Below, one piece after another: positions 33,918 through 47,395 of a DNA stretch of 64,000 bases. How positions within the stretch are numbered: the stretch's first letter is position 1; every line of letters begins with the position of its first letter. The position numbers were made by a program, and so were the translations under genes. The notes beneath the pieces were generated by a model. The model was not told the DNA's origin and did not search any database. It saw only the letters and a list, made by a program, of their open reading frames with translations. Source of the stretch: Sabellastarte sp. h YS-2021 (Eukaryota > Annelida > Polychaeta > Sabellida > Sabellidae); assembly GCA_964017235.1 (NCBI GenBank), contig OZ024929.1, positions 17,605,464-17,669,463 on the forward strand, given 5' to 3'.

Positions 33918-35565
33918 TACGATTTTAAAGCACAAATTGTATGAGGTAAAACACAATTCTTAATTTAAATCTTGTGTCGTCGAATCAACCGTATGCGAGG
34001 CTAATATATGAGAAAATCATCAATACTTTATCTAGACGTGGTAACCACAGCGATCGACCCTACTGTAACAGGATCCTGTTATGATCAATCGTCGCGGTTA
34101 CCACGTCCATACATTATCAAGACCCTCAAACCATAGTTTCTTCTGTAATTTTAACTCAAAATATTAATCACAGAATGAGCGTTTACTGGTAGAATACCAC
34201 TAATTGATTGGTTTGTTTGTGTAAAGGGGCGGGGGGGGTGTAAAACGATGATACTGTACAAGAGATTCTTTTTTATGGCTGAGCTTATCAAGGATATGGG
34301 ATATCAATGTATAACTAAATAATGGCACGCTATAGTTTATATATTTTCGGTCACAAATTAAACAAACTACTGAAAGCAAAACGAAACTAACAGCTCGAAC
34401 GAAAAAATCTTATAATTTCGCCCATCACTGGGGTCATACTAAAACATTAATACAAGTTACCGGATTCTAAAACTTCACAATGGGGTTCCATAATCCGGTA
34501 TTTGGCATTAATATTCAGCATTATGTTAAGCAGTTTATCTGATGATTCAATGAATACAAATACAGATCTAAAATGTACCAGTATAGATTTGTTACAATTA
34601 ATGACATTATGGAGTAATATTATAAACACAAACCATCTTTTCTGAACTGAGATTTGAATATGCATATTAAAAGTGGCTCTTTGCCTAGTAAGTAGGTTAT
34701 TCAAAGCGAGCATATGAGTCACACATAGAGTGATAATAAATCAGAACAATTTTAAAGGTTTTAGTTTTGTAATGCTAGTTCTTCCGGTCACAGACAACTG
34801 CAGTAGAGTGATATATATTACTGACATGAGAAATAATCAGTTGTAGTTTAATCTAGCCACAAGTAAAATAATTATCATGTAGTTTGCTCTAGCCTGAGGC
34901 ATTATCCCTCTTTTATGTATCAAAAATTATTATGCCGCAAAAATAGAGGCATCCCTATAACCTATAAAACCTGGCATTATTGTCCGTACAGCTTGTTTAA
35001 TTGGCATAATTGTTCTACTTCCTTTCTTTCTTTTTTAACTGGTTTTACATACAGATTTTTTTTCCAAATATAATGAAATAATGTTGAGAAATTTAAAACT
35101 GATTACAAACTGCTGTACACTTGCATGCTTTTATAATCGACCATTCAGTATCTTTAAAGCATTTAAATAGCATAACCCTAAAAAATTAGCATAAAAACAA
35201 TTTTCAGTGTAAAAAGAAAGTTTTATTAAAACACACTGAAGTATAACAGAAAGTGTATGTAAGAATTGATACACAAAAGAAAGAAAAAAAGTCTAATAGG
35301 CTTCTGGTAAAACAAATATATATGAGGCAACATAGATATTTTATCAGATTTGAATAAAAAAATTCTTCATAATTTGTATCTATGAGATAAAATCAATGAT
35401 GCTTTCCAGAACACATTATTAAACTGGTTTTTTTCATACTGTAACTGATTCCAACTTTTCTTAGATATTACATTGTCTAAATATGTCTGGTTGGTCTTTT
35501 TGACACTCTTCCTGACTTTCTAATGGGTGGTGGAGTAAATTCTGTACTGGGCATGTCATTGTTAG
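33918..35565. other. Gene-free AT-rich stretch
   Basis: No coding region recognised. A dyad at about 34034-34107 (tagacgtggtaaccacagcgatcgac … gatcaatcgtcgcggttaccacgtc) is a diverged inverted repeat of about 25 bp arms and may be a small fold-back element. Confidence 0.45.
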
Positions 35566-35934
35566 TCAATCTAAGTGTAGATGTTTTTGATGAATTGGTG
35601 GCATTATTTTCTTTAGTATGTGTGTTACCAACTCACAACCACTTTCACCAAATGTATCCTGGTAATCTGGATCACTTTGTAATAATGGTTTAAAGTTAGT
35701 TTTCTTGAAGTAGGAGCAGTTTCTAGTAACCTGGTGGTTAAATTGGTGAGCTGTGATCATGGAGCATTTAGTTTTAACAATTTTTGCAGGATCTTTGTCA
35801 AAAGCAGTGGGACGTTCCATTCCTGTATTCTTTATGAGGATATTATCACCAGCCTTAAGGGTTGAGGCTTGAACAAGTGATTTCCTTATTTCATCTAAAT
35901 ATATTTGTCTTGTATATAGGAATGACTGGAGCAC
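35566..35934 (-). pseudogene. Ty3/gypsy integrase C-terminal remnant
   Basis: A short frame encoding the end of a Ty3/gypsy-type pol polyprotein: a basic stretch KAGDNILIKN (the GDxVLVK segment after the integrase core), then FDKDPAKIV, KCSMITAH and VTRNCSYFKK, which matches the usual post-integrase order PFDP.PY.V…KGSMITA…ITRN.S.FKK. The catalytic core, RT and protease are absent, and no LTR was recognised. It is an old fragment; homology is by motif order only. Confidence 0.65.
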
Positions 35935-36295
35935 ATAGATTTTATAAATATATTCATTACATACTAATTATTTTGATGATCCGCTAATGTGCTACTTTTT
36001 ACTGCAGATGAAGTAAATATTGTATAATAGAAAGGGTAGTTTTTAGTGTAGAATTGTAGTTTAACAAGGCCAAAAGGTGTTTTGGTCCCCTAGCGCAAGC
36101 GCAAAGCCATCAGAGACACAAGTATTGCACTAGAATTTACTAAAATCTCGTGACAGAAAGAAATTCCAACTTAGATACATCCCACAGCTGATCCTGAACT
36201 GAGACAGTCTTACATCCGAGTACTAACATAGCCCATTACACTTAACATCAGTGAACAGACAAATAGTCATCACTCTGTGCCACAATTTCTGAAAG
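35935..36295. other. Unannotated spacer
   Basis: No recognised feature. Confidence 0.35.
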
Positions 36296-36632
36296 TAAGA
36301 TGCCAGAAGGACATATGTATGGGTACAAAGGCCAAAGGACATGTGTCTTTTAGGTACTGGAGAGCAAGAGAGGGAAATTCAGAATGCACAGCCAGGTGTT
36401 ATCAATGCCATAAATGTCCGGAGACAAAAGGACATATGTATGGGCAAAAGCTGAAAGGACAGATGTCCTTTTAGGTATTGGAGTGTTGTCAATGTCATCA
36501 AAGTCCGGAAATAAAAGGACATATGTATGGGCAAAAGCCAAACAGACATGTGTCCTTTTAGCTATTGGAGAGCAAGAGAGGGAAATTCAGAATGCACATG
36601 TAAATTTCATCAAAGTCCGGGGACAAAAAAAA
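36296..36632. repeat. Tandem repeat, three units of about 95-120 bp
   Basis: Units share ggacatatgtatgggcaaaagcc, ggacatgtgtccttttaggtattggag and caaagtccggagacaaa. The inverted ggacat/atgtcc motifs make each unit partly self-complementary. Frames on both strands are repeat translations. Confidence 0.8.
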
Positions 36633-39600
36633 GTGATCTGTTGAAGCGCGAGCTCAATATCTAGTTTGATTGAACAAACACAATATCTATATGAAATTTG
36701 TGATAATTTCACAGCCAAATATATTGTAAATATAAACCTTATGCATAGAAGCCCCTTTGTAAACAAAACAAACCACACACTTTCTTGCACTTGTTATGGT
36801 AGGATTCTTACACACACACAAGCCAAGTGTGAGCATCACAAACAAAGCTGTGCTTGTATATTTGTCCATGTCCTTACTTATTATCTCTGTATACGTCAAT
36901 GACCAAGTAAGTGTCCAATATTAGAAAATAATGGATTGTTTACGAGGTCCTGAAGGGATGTATACAATCTTTCCCTAAGTTGTAATTTTAAAGATGTTTT
37001 TAACATCCTTACTTTTCCTATTATTTCTGGTGTCTATTTTTTTGTTTTGTGATCATTTTAGTTGAAATAAATATAGAAAGTGTTTCTTTAAAAATGTGTA
37101 AAAAAGGCTTCTGTATATGTTCAAGATCACAGAGCAGAACAACTGTCCAATAGTGAAATATATTGGACACTTTTAACAAAAGAATATATCTCGGATGTAA
37201 CTTAAGTCTCAATTAAGTACACGATATGAGCATCCATTCCTTACATAATCACCCCAGAGTGTCCATAGGTAATTAAAATCTCAGTTTTGTACAGCAACTA
37301 TTTTACTCTAAGTATTTTGTAGTGCCAAGTGTTCTTAGATTTGAGTGTTTGTCAACATTTATTACTTCAACAGTTTACTTGTTTTTATTTTTGTGTTGCA
37401 GGAAGTTTAAGTTTCTTTGTGTAAATCTAGAAAATGTAAGGAAATATATTTGAAATAATAGTGTATTAAGTATTTTCAAAGTTTCCAAAGCTTCTGCCAT
37501 GTTTAGGGGAGTATTAATCATAATTTGGAAAAACAGACAACACTATATTATATTGTTAAAATCCTTGTCACCAGAGAAAATTAACTGATTTATTGAGGAA
37601 ATGTCTGCAGCAGCATTACTTTGTATGTTTGCAAAATAACTCAAACAATTATGGATGTATTAGGCAATATTGTACGTGCTCCCTCAGTCAGGTAGTTATT
37701 GCCACTTATAATTGCAATTATTAGGCATGATGATCAGTCCTTTGTTGTTCTTTTTCTGTATAACTAAAAAAGTTGGGGCCTGACATTACCACTGCACAAC
37801 CGTGGCCCCTTAAATCTATCTGCAGGCACTTAAATACATTTTAATTTTTAAAAAACCCTCTTTTGGCCCTTATAAGTTCAAAGTTGATTATAGATAGGAT
37901 TTCACTTTGATTTATGAAATAATCCATTAAATTTTCAGTAAAAATAGTTCAAATTTTGATGTAAGGTTTTGATGTAGCAAAAAATTAAGAAAACAAGATT
38001 TGGTGACAGAAGTAGCTTTATCTTTGTTGTAACATGGAAAAGTCAATCATGATTTGTGTGCTGGTCTTATATAATTATGTCCTATATTAATTTATTACCG
38101 AAGGGAATACAAAGAATAAACTGCTCAAAATCTTTAAATTCACTTATTAATGAACCTATGTTTTTCTACCAACTATTAAACTAAACACACATATTGTTTC
38201 TTGTTAAACCACTTGTTGCTAATCATTCCACACAAGATTCACAATTAAATTTTAAACGGCAAATAAAGTTTTTAAAGAAATGTTAAATAATTAACAGTTT
38301 ATTTCAATTAGAAAACTTTCTTAATTCAACTGGGGTATAATTATTCAATTACAGGGAGCATTAACATTATTACTATGAACATCAATTACAATTAGAATGT
38401 GTGTGGTTTTAATCATGAAAACTTTTTGTTCTAAATTATATAGAGATATAAACTATGACATTTTAACAATTTGCAAAAAATAGAACCAACAAGAATTCAA
38501 TTCATCCATAGAGTTTTGGCCAAGTTCTCATCTATTCTGCATTTGTCATTATAAAAGATTAAACACAGTTTTGACATTTTCCTGATTCCTTTCAAAAAGT
38601 GTTTCTTTTACACCTAGTGCACTCAACAACTATTGTCCAAGTATGTTGTTTGCAATGTATGTTTTAAGATTTGTCTAAGTATAGTTTGTAAAAATATTCA
38701 CAATATAATACAGCTTAAAATGTTTTGTAAATTAGCAGTAGTAATAGCCTTCACAACACAGATTGAAAAGAATTCGCATCACACACAGACACAAAATCCT
38801 ACCGCAGCGCTTGCAATGAGGTGTTTTGCAATAACATTGAGGCAAAACACACAAAGTAAAAAGGACAATGTAAGAACTAAGAAGTATGAATCAACATTAT
38901 CTAGCTGCATCAGCATTTTTTTTGAAGAAAAAGTTCACAACTTTTGTTCCAAAATATGACTATATTTTCTTGTCAGAAATCTAACTTAGATTTAGTTTCG
39001 AAAATATGTCAGGATCAATTTTCAGTGCTAAATCACCAGGACTTCATGTCTAAAATATGGCTACTTTTTGATGTCAGAAAACTAACTTAGATTTACTGTT
39101 GAAAAACTGTATATCAGGATCGTACTTCAACACTAAATCAATATGTTTGAGAGGTTTGTGCCTGCTGTAATGTTTGTTAATTGAACTAGATGTGAAGGTT
39201 TCTTTAACCAATAGACTTGGTTTCGTATTACGGGTCTAGCTAAATAAGATTAAAACTGTACCATTTTAAAATAATGCTTATATGACAATAATAAATAAAA
39301 TCAGATATAATATTAAAATTTTTATTGAATATCTTTAATCTGGCATTAAGTTTTACAATAATCATTCATTAACACTCATAAGTGTCACAGAATACAAATT
39401 AAAACTATGGCAAAATAGAACTGTTTGAAAAATGGCAGTAATCGACCATTTCATGCCAATTTTCATGTGAATATACAGAAAACTGCTAATGTTTCAGTGC
39501 AAGAAAGAGACTCCTTTCTTTGTTTTTTAGCCTGAATAATCCGCTAATATACTCTGCAACAAGTATTCAGTTAGAGGCTTAATATAAGTATTGCATAAAG

Positions 39601-42172
39601 CAAAGGTGGTAAACATAAATAGATTCAATTTTAACATTAGCTCCAATTATTTTACCAAAAACTTTCATTAATCAAGAAGTGTTGCCTATAGTATTTTATT
39701 TTAACAGCTTGAAATATATAATTTATTACAAAAAATAAATATACATAAAATAGTGAATTTATTCAGCAAGACTCTGTTTATAAGTACCTTTCATTACAAG
39801 TAATTATGAGGTATTGGGGAGGAAAAGAGCTTAATTAAATTGAATTTTAAAATTATTGTTAATTGTACAATTAATCATATTGTTTAGGTTATGTTGATAA
39901 TTAAAAAGGCTCAAAAGAATGTGTAAATTATATAAATCAAGATGCACAACAAAAAACAGTTAAATATCAGTATGTGTTTATATGTAAGAACTAGTGTTGT
40001 AACATAGAATAGAAGTCTGGGTGCTCTGTTCAGTGTGTGTGAGATATTTGTGCAGTACTGTCCTTCAAACATATTTCAAGTTTTCAGTGTGAGTTTTAGC
40101 ACAGCATTTCAGTGAAGTGACATGATCATTAAAATATGTAGTGTTTATTTCAAGACAATGCAGATCATGGTTCACAGGAAACAGGTTTCCTAGAACTTAG
40201 ATCACATGACACAGCTTATTGGGCAATGGAGTAGGGAAGCACAAGTAAATTCTCTAAATTGTCTAGAATCTAGGTCATGTGACCACTACTTCCTCTCACA
40301 TTCCAGAGGTTGTAAAGACTGTGAGCCATCTTTGGAATTCCCATGCTTAATATAAAAGTAGCAGCACATGCAGTCAAAATTGAGTAACAACAAGCAGTAG
40401 AAACAACAAGCAGAAGTAGCAGAAGTAGAGGAAAGATCAGATTTTTTGTTGTTGATATTTTACAATAAAAGAGGACCCAGAACATACTTTGTTTTAATAC
40501 AAACCAACAGATCAATTGTCAAACTCTCCACCCGACAGAGGTCATCTGACAGCCTTTTTCAATTGAAGTTGCCTAAAACTCTTGGTAAAATAAAAGTTAA
40601 AACTAGGTTAAAACTACAAAAAAATCAATATGCTTCCATTTGAAAGAACAATAAATAAACTGACAAAACTAATACATATGTATATAGAAAATTAAGTGCG
40701 TCTTTAATGACTTATATTAATAATTTATTTTAGTTTCTTTTAAATTGTTGTATTCCTTGTGGGATTTCTTTTAATTTCAGACTAAATTAATCATAACATA
40801 GCTAAAGATTCTTCAGAAATTGGAAATTACAAAGTACAATAACATCACGAATCTGTAAAACATTGCCCAGCAGGCAATAACATTTAAAAGTAGTGATATT
40901 TTGACCAGAAATCATGGTGATTTTTGGTTGCAAAAGTGACACTGACACAATTTCAACACTATTTCAAAGCTGGATTTCTGACTTTAAAAAGTAGTGATAC
41001 TTCATAAAACCACAACTAAATCAAGTTAGTTTTTCCGACATGAAATCTTTGTCATGTTATTAAGCAGAAAACAAGTTGAATGTTGGGAAATGAATGACTA
41101 GTGATCATTGACTGAAAATTCCTTTTCTAGAGGGACATATAGTGATTAAGTCTTAACTTTTTGAAAGAATTATTATTGCAATGTGTTTGAATTTGTAGGT
41201 ATTTGTAAAGCAAAGACTAATTTTTAAAGATTATAAAGATGATAAAGATTATGTGTGTATGTACTTGTACATTTTTATCCATTCTCCTTATTAATTTATA
41301 ACAACAACAAAACTGATGCACCCAAATGTAATTTTTAAAATTTATAATCATATTTTGATTAATGCAATTCTTGATAATTAAAAAACCTTTTGAACTCAAA
41401 CTTATCTTAAATAAAGAAGATAAATTCAAACTTATTCATCAAAACGTAGTAATTTTAATTTGTTTCTGAAATGCTCTCATGCAGAAATAACTACTTTTCA
41501 GTTTGCAAGTACAGTTTTATACAGAGAACCTAAGCTATAAGATTTTATGACACAACAGTGAGGTGATGGGGGTTCCTGGTTTTTCTTATCTGTACCCTGC
41601 TCCACAGAACATTAGGCCTGTGTCTAAAAGTAATTAGATAACACAGAGAGGTGGGGGTTTACCCTTGCTCAATTGCATGCATGGTGTTTACTTCTTTAGG
41701 TCTGTTTCTTTGTGGTCAGAACTGACAACTTATTAAGGTGGGGAGTAATGGGTGGACTTCTACAATTGTGGCTATTCTTGTGTTCTTTGTTCAGTTTATA
41801 CGACAAAGTTGTATAAGACACAATCATCTAAACTGAACTTTGTGGCTTGGCTACATGATTATAGTTACTTTATAATTACAATGTAATTTATAATAAAACA
41901 TTTAAAATTTTACAAAAAGAATTTCAGTTGAAGACATTGAATAATATCGGTCCTATTAATAACATAAAAATGGATATGTAGTTAGAAAATATGGATCTTG
42001 AGCAATTATATTTGAAAGCTGATGCAAAATGCCATCTTGGAAAGAATTAATTACTTTGAAGTTGTATTCAAATTGTAAAATATGTATATGGATAGTTATT
42101 GTATAATATTATTAAGAAGCTATAATTATGACACACAAGCTACAATGATTCAAATAAAGAAGACAATGTAAA
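36633..42172. other. 5.5 kb AT-rich stretch without recognisable genes
   Basis: Very AT-rich. The few frames are short, without motif, codon bias or splice context. A small inverted pair gttcagttta/taaactgaac lies at about 41791-41840. This may be intron of the 53714-54310 gene or intergenic; I cannot decide. Confidence 0.45.
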
Positions 42173-42811
42173 TGTTGGAGCCCAACTTAGGAGTCAGCCC
42201 ATCTTAAGATGGGCTAAAGTTGGGTAGCCTATCTTAAGATGGGCTAAGCCCATCTTAAGATGGGCTAGAGCATATTAGCCCAACTTAAGATAAGTAAACA
42301 CAGGAATGATTTTAAAACTAAAATTTAACATTAACCAGCTATTTTAATAATAATTTATTATGTCACACTCCACTGGAGGTTTTAATCAAGAAATTGAATA
42401 TAACTATGCTAGTTTATTTAAATACTTATATTTCAATTATACAGTATATATTTGTGAAATATTATTTAACGTTTGTAGTGCTTATCTCATCTGAAGATTT
42501 GGTAACAAATATTAGCCCGATTTATAATTTGCACACAGAATTTTTATTTTTGAAATTTAAATATTATTTACTTATTTTTCTACTTCAATGTTACTTCTTT
42601 TACCTAATTATGCATTGATAGCATTAATATTAATTCCCTTATTGTTTCAAGACACTGCCTCAGTTAATCTGACAATTGGAGGGTCATTAGGTCAAAAGGT
42701 GCCTATTGTTCAACCAGCTAGCCCATCTTAAGATAGGCTACCCAACTTAGGATCCTAAGTTGGGCTATAGCCCATCTTAAGATGGGCTGACTCCTAAGTT
42801 GGGCTCCAACA
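42173..42811. mobile_element. Fold-back/MITE element built on a 20-bp palindrome
   Basis: A 639-bp element with perfect 43-bp terminal inverted repeats (tgttggagcccaacttagga… inward from 42173; complement ends at 42811), flanked by taaa (42169-42172 and 42812-42815). Both ends carry multiple copies of the palindrome agcccatcttaagatgggct and of agcccaacttagga, so each arm folds on itself as well as pairing with the other. The centre (42310-42700) is AT-rich with no transposase. Confidence 0.85.
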
Positions 42812-43317
42812 TAAATAACCTGATTTTACCCATTGAATTCAACCCTATTTCATACATTGGATCCAACCAAAACTTGTTTGCAAAATCTACATGTAATTCA
42901 ACCAGATTTTACCCATAAATACAACCAATTTCATAAGTTGGTTTCCACATGATTTCTCCAGTTGGATCTAACCAAAACCAGTTTGCAAAATCTACACACA
43001 TTTCAACCAAATTTCATCCAAACATTTGAACCAGATTTTAACAGTTGGTTTCAACATGATAAGATTAAAAATATTCTATTCCCCAATCATTAATCTATCG
43101 CATAAAATTAACCAAACCGGAAGAATTAATTTTAAAAGTGGGCAATTTATATCTTAATACTTATAAATTTATTAAATTACTTTGAGAAATCCACCAAAAA
43201 TCATCAGGCCTAACCATAATATGACCCCACAAGCCATAATATATAGTTTCTTGGCAGGAGTGCTTTCCCTGATATATATACACACAAACAACAAATGAAA
43301 CATGTGGTATGGAATAG

Positions 43318-45363
43318 TTTTCCCAATAGACATTTCTCAGTTTTAGAGGTTTCCCCCACCTTGGTAGTTAGTTTTGCCTCATTTTCATACACTGTTTATG
43401 ATATAAAGTAGAGATTCTCCTGGTCACTTTTGTGAAAATCCAGGGACAAATTATGCTAATTGACCAGACCATGTGCAACCAACATTAAAGTGTCATTTTC
43501 TGTTTATATTGAAGGGGCATGCAAGATCTGTCTGCATCCAAATTATATTACTTGACTTTACCTGTTACAAACTTATGTGTATAAGAATAAATAAGCCAAA
43601 GGGCAACCCCCATCATCATAAATTTTTATGTGATTTCTTGTGATGATAAAAATAATATTTCTTTATGATAAAATAAAGGTATTTCCTTATAGTTTGGACA
43701 AAAAGGTCATCATTTTTTTAATGAAGTTGCTGGTGAAAACACTCTCTTTGACACATCTGTTTTCCCCACCAAGTCACCGAGTACAAAGCCCATAAAATCT
43801 AATATTGATAGTGTTGCCAGTATTATTTGTAAATACACAAATGAAACAGAAATTTAATTTTTCATTTAGACAGAGAATGTTAAAACAATACTTAAGCTTT
43901 TGATATCATAAAATTTACATTCATGGAGCACTGATAGTTTTTAAAATATTGTACTATAAAAGAGAGTCAAACATGACTATGTGTTAATTATATCAATGTT
44001 ACGCTAATACATGTCATGGAGTTCACCCATGGATACAAGTATTTGAATGCTGAAAAGATTATTGTAAAATAATATAAAATCAAATTACAAAAAGGTATTG
44101 GTCTTCACTAAGATTGTCCTCTTGTTGTAAAAACAATACCCCTGTTCCACTTTAACAAGTTTTTTTCCTGAATGCCCTGATCATGTTGGCTATGATCATT
44201 GGGGACAATCAAATGCATTAAGGATGTGTCAGTAAGCATTTATTTCCCAAGTTGTTGTAACTGATATTTTTGGTGTTAGGGCTGGGAACTGGACAAAACA
44301 GAATTCTGGCAAATCAGCAATCAACCTCCTGAAATCTTGACTGTGTAAACTTGCCCCCCCCCCCCAGTTGGAAATAATCAATAAATGTAATAAAAGAGTA
44401 TATTTGGGGTGCTTAATATCTTTCATATCATTTCATGATGATTTTTGATGTTTTAATCAATGGCATTTATGGTCTGTCATTTGCTCACCTGTTTAGTTAG
44501 AGTTCTGAGAAGCGCAATTGGTTTGATGGAGGTTAAGTGCTATAAAAGTTTTATTGAATCATATGTAAGTTAAACCATTACCTTCTGTTCACCAACATAA
44601 CAGTTTTATGATATTTATCCTTTGTTTAGCATAATTTCTTTGAAAGCACAATAATTTTCTGGGGCTAATTTGACAAAGGTATTTTATCCTGTGGGCCAAT
44701 GTAACCAGGTTTTTTTCTGAGAGCCTATTGGTTTAGGGTATTTTATCTTGCGATCAATCTGGTGGGTGCCAATTTGGTAAAAACGCCAATTTGTGAGTGA
44801 TTCATTAGGACCAATCTGTTCTATGATAGAGCCTATGTTGTTCACATTTCCCACACAACAAATCTGTCCCAAGAGTGACTGCAACTCAGTATTATCAGAG
44901 CTATTTTTATCTATTGTGGTAGTCGTAGAACATGTCATAAGTTCAATATTTGTCTGGTGAAGTCAATCTTTTCATTTTAGGAAAATTAAATAGATTATTT
45001 CAGTTTTACCAGTTCTCCTCTCAATTTTAACATTGGTTGTGTCTTAGGTCCATCACACAAGTGGAACAGAGGTATTCCTAATGTTTATCAGAGTCTGCCT
45101 TGACTAATCTGTTCATGGTTTACCATTTGTTATATTTGGTTTTGTGTTTTATATAATTTACTTCAGAATTCTATTGGTTTATATGGTGCATTGAATTAAT
45201 ATAATGTCAGCTGACACCAAATTTACATAAATTGTCCCTGGGTATTTCGTAAAAGTGATCAGGAGAATCTCCACTTATATCATAAACATTGTATGCAAAT
45301 GAGGAGAAACTAACTACCTAGGTAGGGGAAACCTCCACAACTGAGAAATGTCTAATAGGGAAA
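43318..45363. mobile_element. Element bounded by about 136-bp inverted repeats
   Basis: The left arm (43318-43455) and right arm (45229-45363) are inverted copies, for example cagggacaaatt/aattgtccctg, gagattctcctg/caggagaatctc, and gacatttctcag/ctgagaaatgtc. Identity looks like about 85%. The 1.77 kb between them shows no transposase. It may be an old non-autonomous DNA transposon or two inverted copies of a short repeat. Confidence 0.6.
44510..44555 (+). repeat. LINE 3'-tail scrap
   Basis: gatggaggttaagtgctataaaag is nearly the same as the 3' UTR end of the LINE at 27808-28920 (gatggagattaagcgctataaaag). Confidence 0.55.
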
Positions 45364-46358
45364 TTGTGCATGTTTTGTGTTAAGATTGGGTCATCATTGT
45401 AAAAATAACTTCATAACCTTCAGTGAAAAATTTATTACAAATGTGCCAATTTAACATATTTTTACAATCGCCTCAGCAGAAGACAAGTTCTGATATCAAT
45501 AGGTATGGGTCTTACTTACAGGATTAGGAGTGTGGTTCCTGCGGCCACAGGTGCAATTCTTTACCTGGGTATGAAACTGAAACGTGGGCAGTAATTCCTT
45601 ACTTTAAACATCATGCCCCATATAAAACCTATTAGAGACTTCCTTAAAATTTAGATATGGAACACAAGAAAGTGACATATTCAAATTTTATGTGCTACCT
45701 ATTCAAATTCAGTTCAATGCACTTAACTTCTAATTAGATTTCCCAAAAAAATTTAAGAAAAGAAATTTATATATTTGGAATATATTCCCAGTTAAATTGG
45801 CCAGAAATAATTCGCCAGCAAAATTTTAGAGTTTTATAGTGTGTCCCCAGATAGTTTTCTAAGACAAAGGTAATATGTAAACTTCCATGTGTGCTTCAAT
45901 AAACATATATATGTATATAATAAACACCGAGATATCTCTCGGCTATTGAGACTATCTCAGTCCATAACAATACCCAAAGAATTGAAGCAGATTTCACCAC
46001 TTGGTGAAAGGGGTTTGTATTCTTTTCATTAAAAACTCAAATTGATTTAATGATGTGGCTTTCACACATTTCCAGATTAATAGATTTCTATGTCCATGTT
46101 TATGTAATTATTAGTTGTCACTCCATAATGGAAACAAATTTATGTAGTTTTAAATACATATATTTAAAACATTAGTAGATTCTACTGCAGTTGTGCAGTT
46201 CTGTGTTTACATTTAAGAGAAATGATGAAAATTTAACTCTCACCCTTTTGGGGGTTTGCACACACACTGATCTTGGTTTTTAACATCCTGACTCTATAAA
46301 CATACACTGTAAACTGTCCACAATCTAGCAGACGGAATATCTTTAGGTACAGCTTTAA

Positions 46359-46547
46359 TTTGTTAATTTGGGGTTTTAAGTCGCTTTCAACACTGTACAG
46401 GTCATATCACTTGTGTCTGGCAGAGGAAACCAGTACATACAGTTGGTCAAGGTTATGTACTACCAGCTTTCCCTTTTGATAGGCCGGGATTTGAACTCTG
46501 ATCTCAGAGGTGGGAGGTGAGTGTGTTACCACTGCGCCACCATGGCC
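46359..46547 (-). mobile_element. tRNA-derived SINE, minus strand
   Basis: A 189-bp SINE flanked by cagctttaa (46350-46358 and 46548-46556). On the minus strand the head reads ggccatggtggcgcagtgg with A box tggcgcagtgg, then B box gagttcaaatccc. The body has gttgaaagcgacttaaaacc and ends ccaaattaacaaat. It is an RNA-polymerase-III-type retroposon, not a tRNA gene. Confidence 0.88.
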
Positions 46548-47189
46548 CAGCTTTAAATATTCATTCAGCAGAGGGGACTTGTGTTGATACTGTAGTGGAA
46601 CTGTTAAAATCCTCAAACCGGATAATTTTTTTTTAATTTTTTTTCTTAGTGTGATGAGTACCTGTCTCATCACTGAAGTTAAGTAGGAATGGAGGTAGAT
46701 TTAGTCCTTGGATTAGTGACCGACTGAATTCTGGGCCAGGTGTGGGATGTATCTGACTTGGAACTGGTTTTTGTGGCCAGACTTTCATAAATTCTAGCAC
46801 ACTACTCGTGTCTGTGATGGCTATACAGCTAGACTGCATGAAGAACAAAAGACTTTTCAGCCTTGTTTTTTTTTCTACAGAAAGCAAACTGTCAAAGAAA
46901 CTGCAAATAATTCTTGGAGTAGACTACAAACTATTCTTGTAATATTGTTCACGTTTGTGCCACATATATAACTAGAGAAGAACTTGGTGGGTACAGAAAT
47001 CCCCTCAAGCAACACTCACAACCCATATTTGTTCCTGCTCTGGATCATAGTACTTTGCCAGGGATGCCGTTAAACTTAGGTATAATATAGATACCATTGT
47101 GGAGGTGTCTTCTATTTTTTGCCACGCAATCTGACAATTACATTAATATGGAGGTACATACACATATATGCTAAAAATCTTGCGAGGAC

Positions 47190-47395
47190 AAAGGATCATT
47201 AAAATAAAATCCTGGATCCAGGCGGTGATCTAGATCACAATCCATATATAATCATCCCTTCCTTGTGCCATTGTCAACATTTCCCGAAAATGTCATCAAA
47301 GTCTATACATAATTTTTCGAGTTATTTAGGCAGGCAGACAAACAAACCAATGCTGCAAGAATATACTCCTTGACGGAAGTAAAAATATATAAAAT
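47190..47395 (+). repeat. Dispersed repeat fragment, 'ccttggcggagg' family
   Basis: ccaggcggtgatctagatcac…cttgtgccattgtcaacatttcccgaaaatgtcatcaaagtc…caggcagacaaacaaacc…ctccttgacggaagta. This is the right half of the family whose left half appears at 55164 and 55868. Confidence 0.6.

Noticed and set aside
38633-38959. 108-codon frame in the AT-rich region
   Set aside because: Low-complexity composition, no domain, no convincing splice sites.
42394-42618. 74-codon frame in the fold-back element
   Set aside because: AT-rich, no motif, no similarity to transposases.
46359-46547. tRNA gene on the minus strand
   Set aside because: A and B boxes are good, but it continues into a SINE body and has a 9-bp target duplication.
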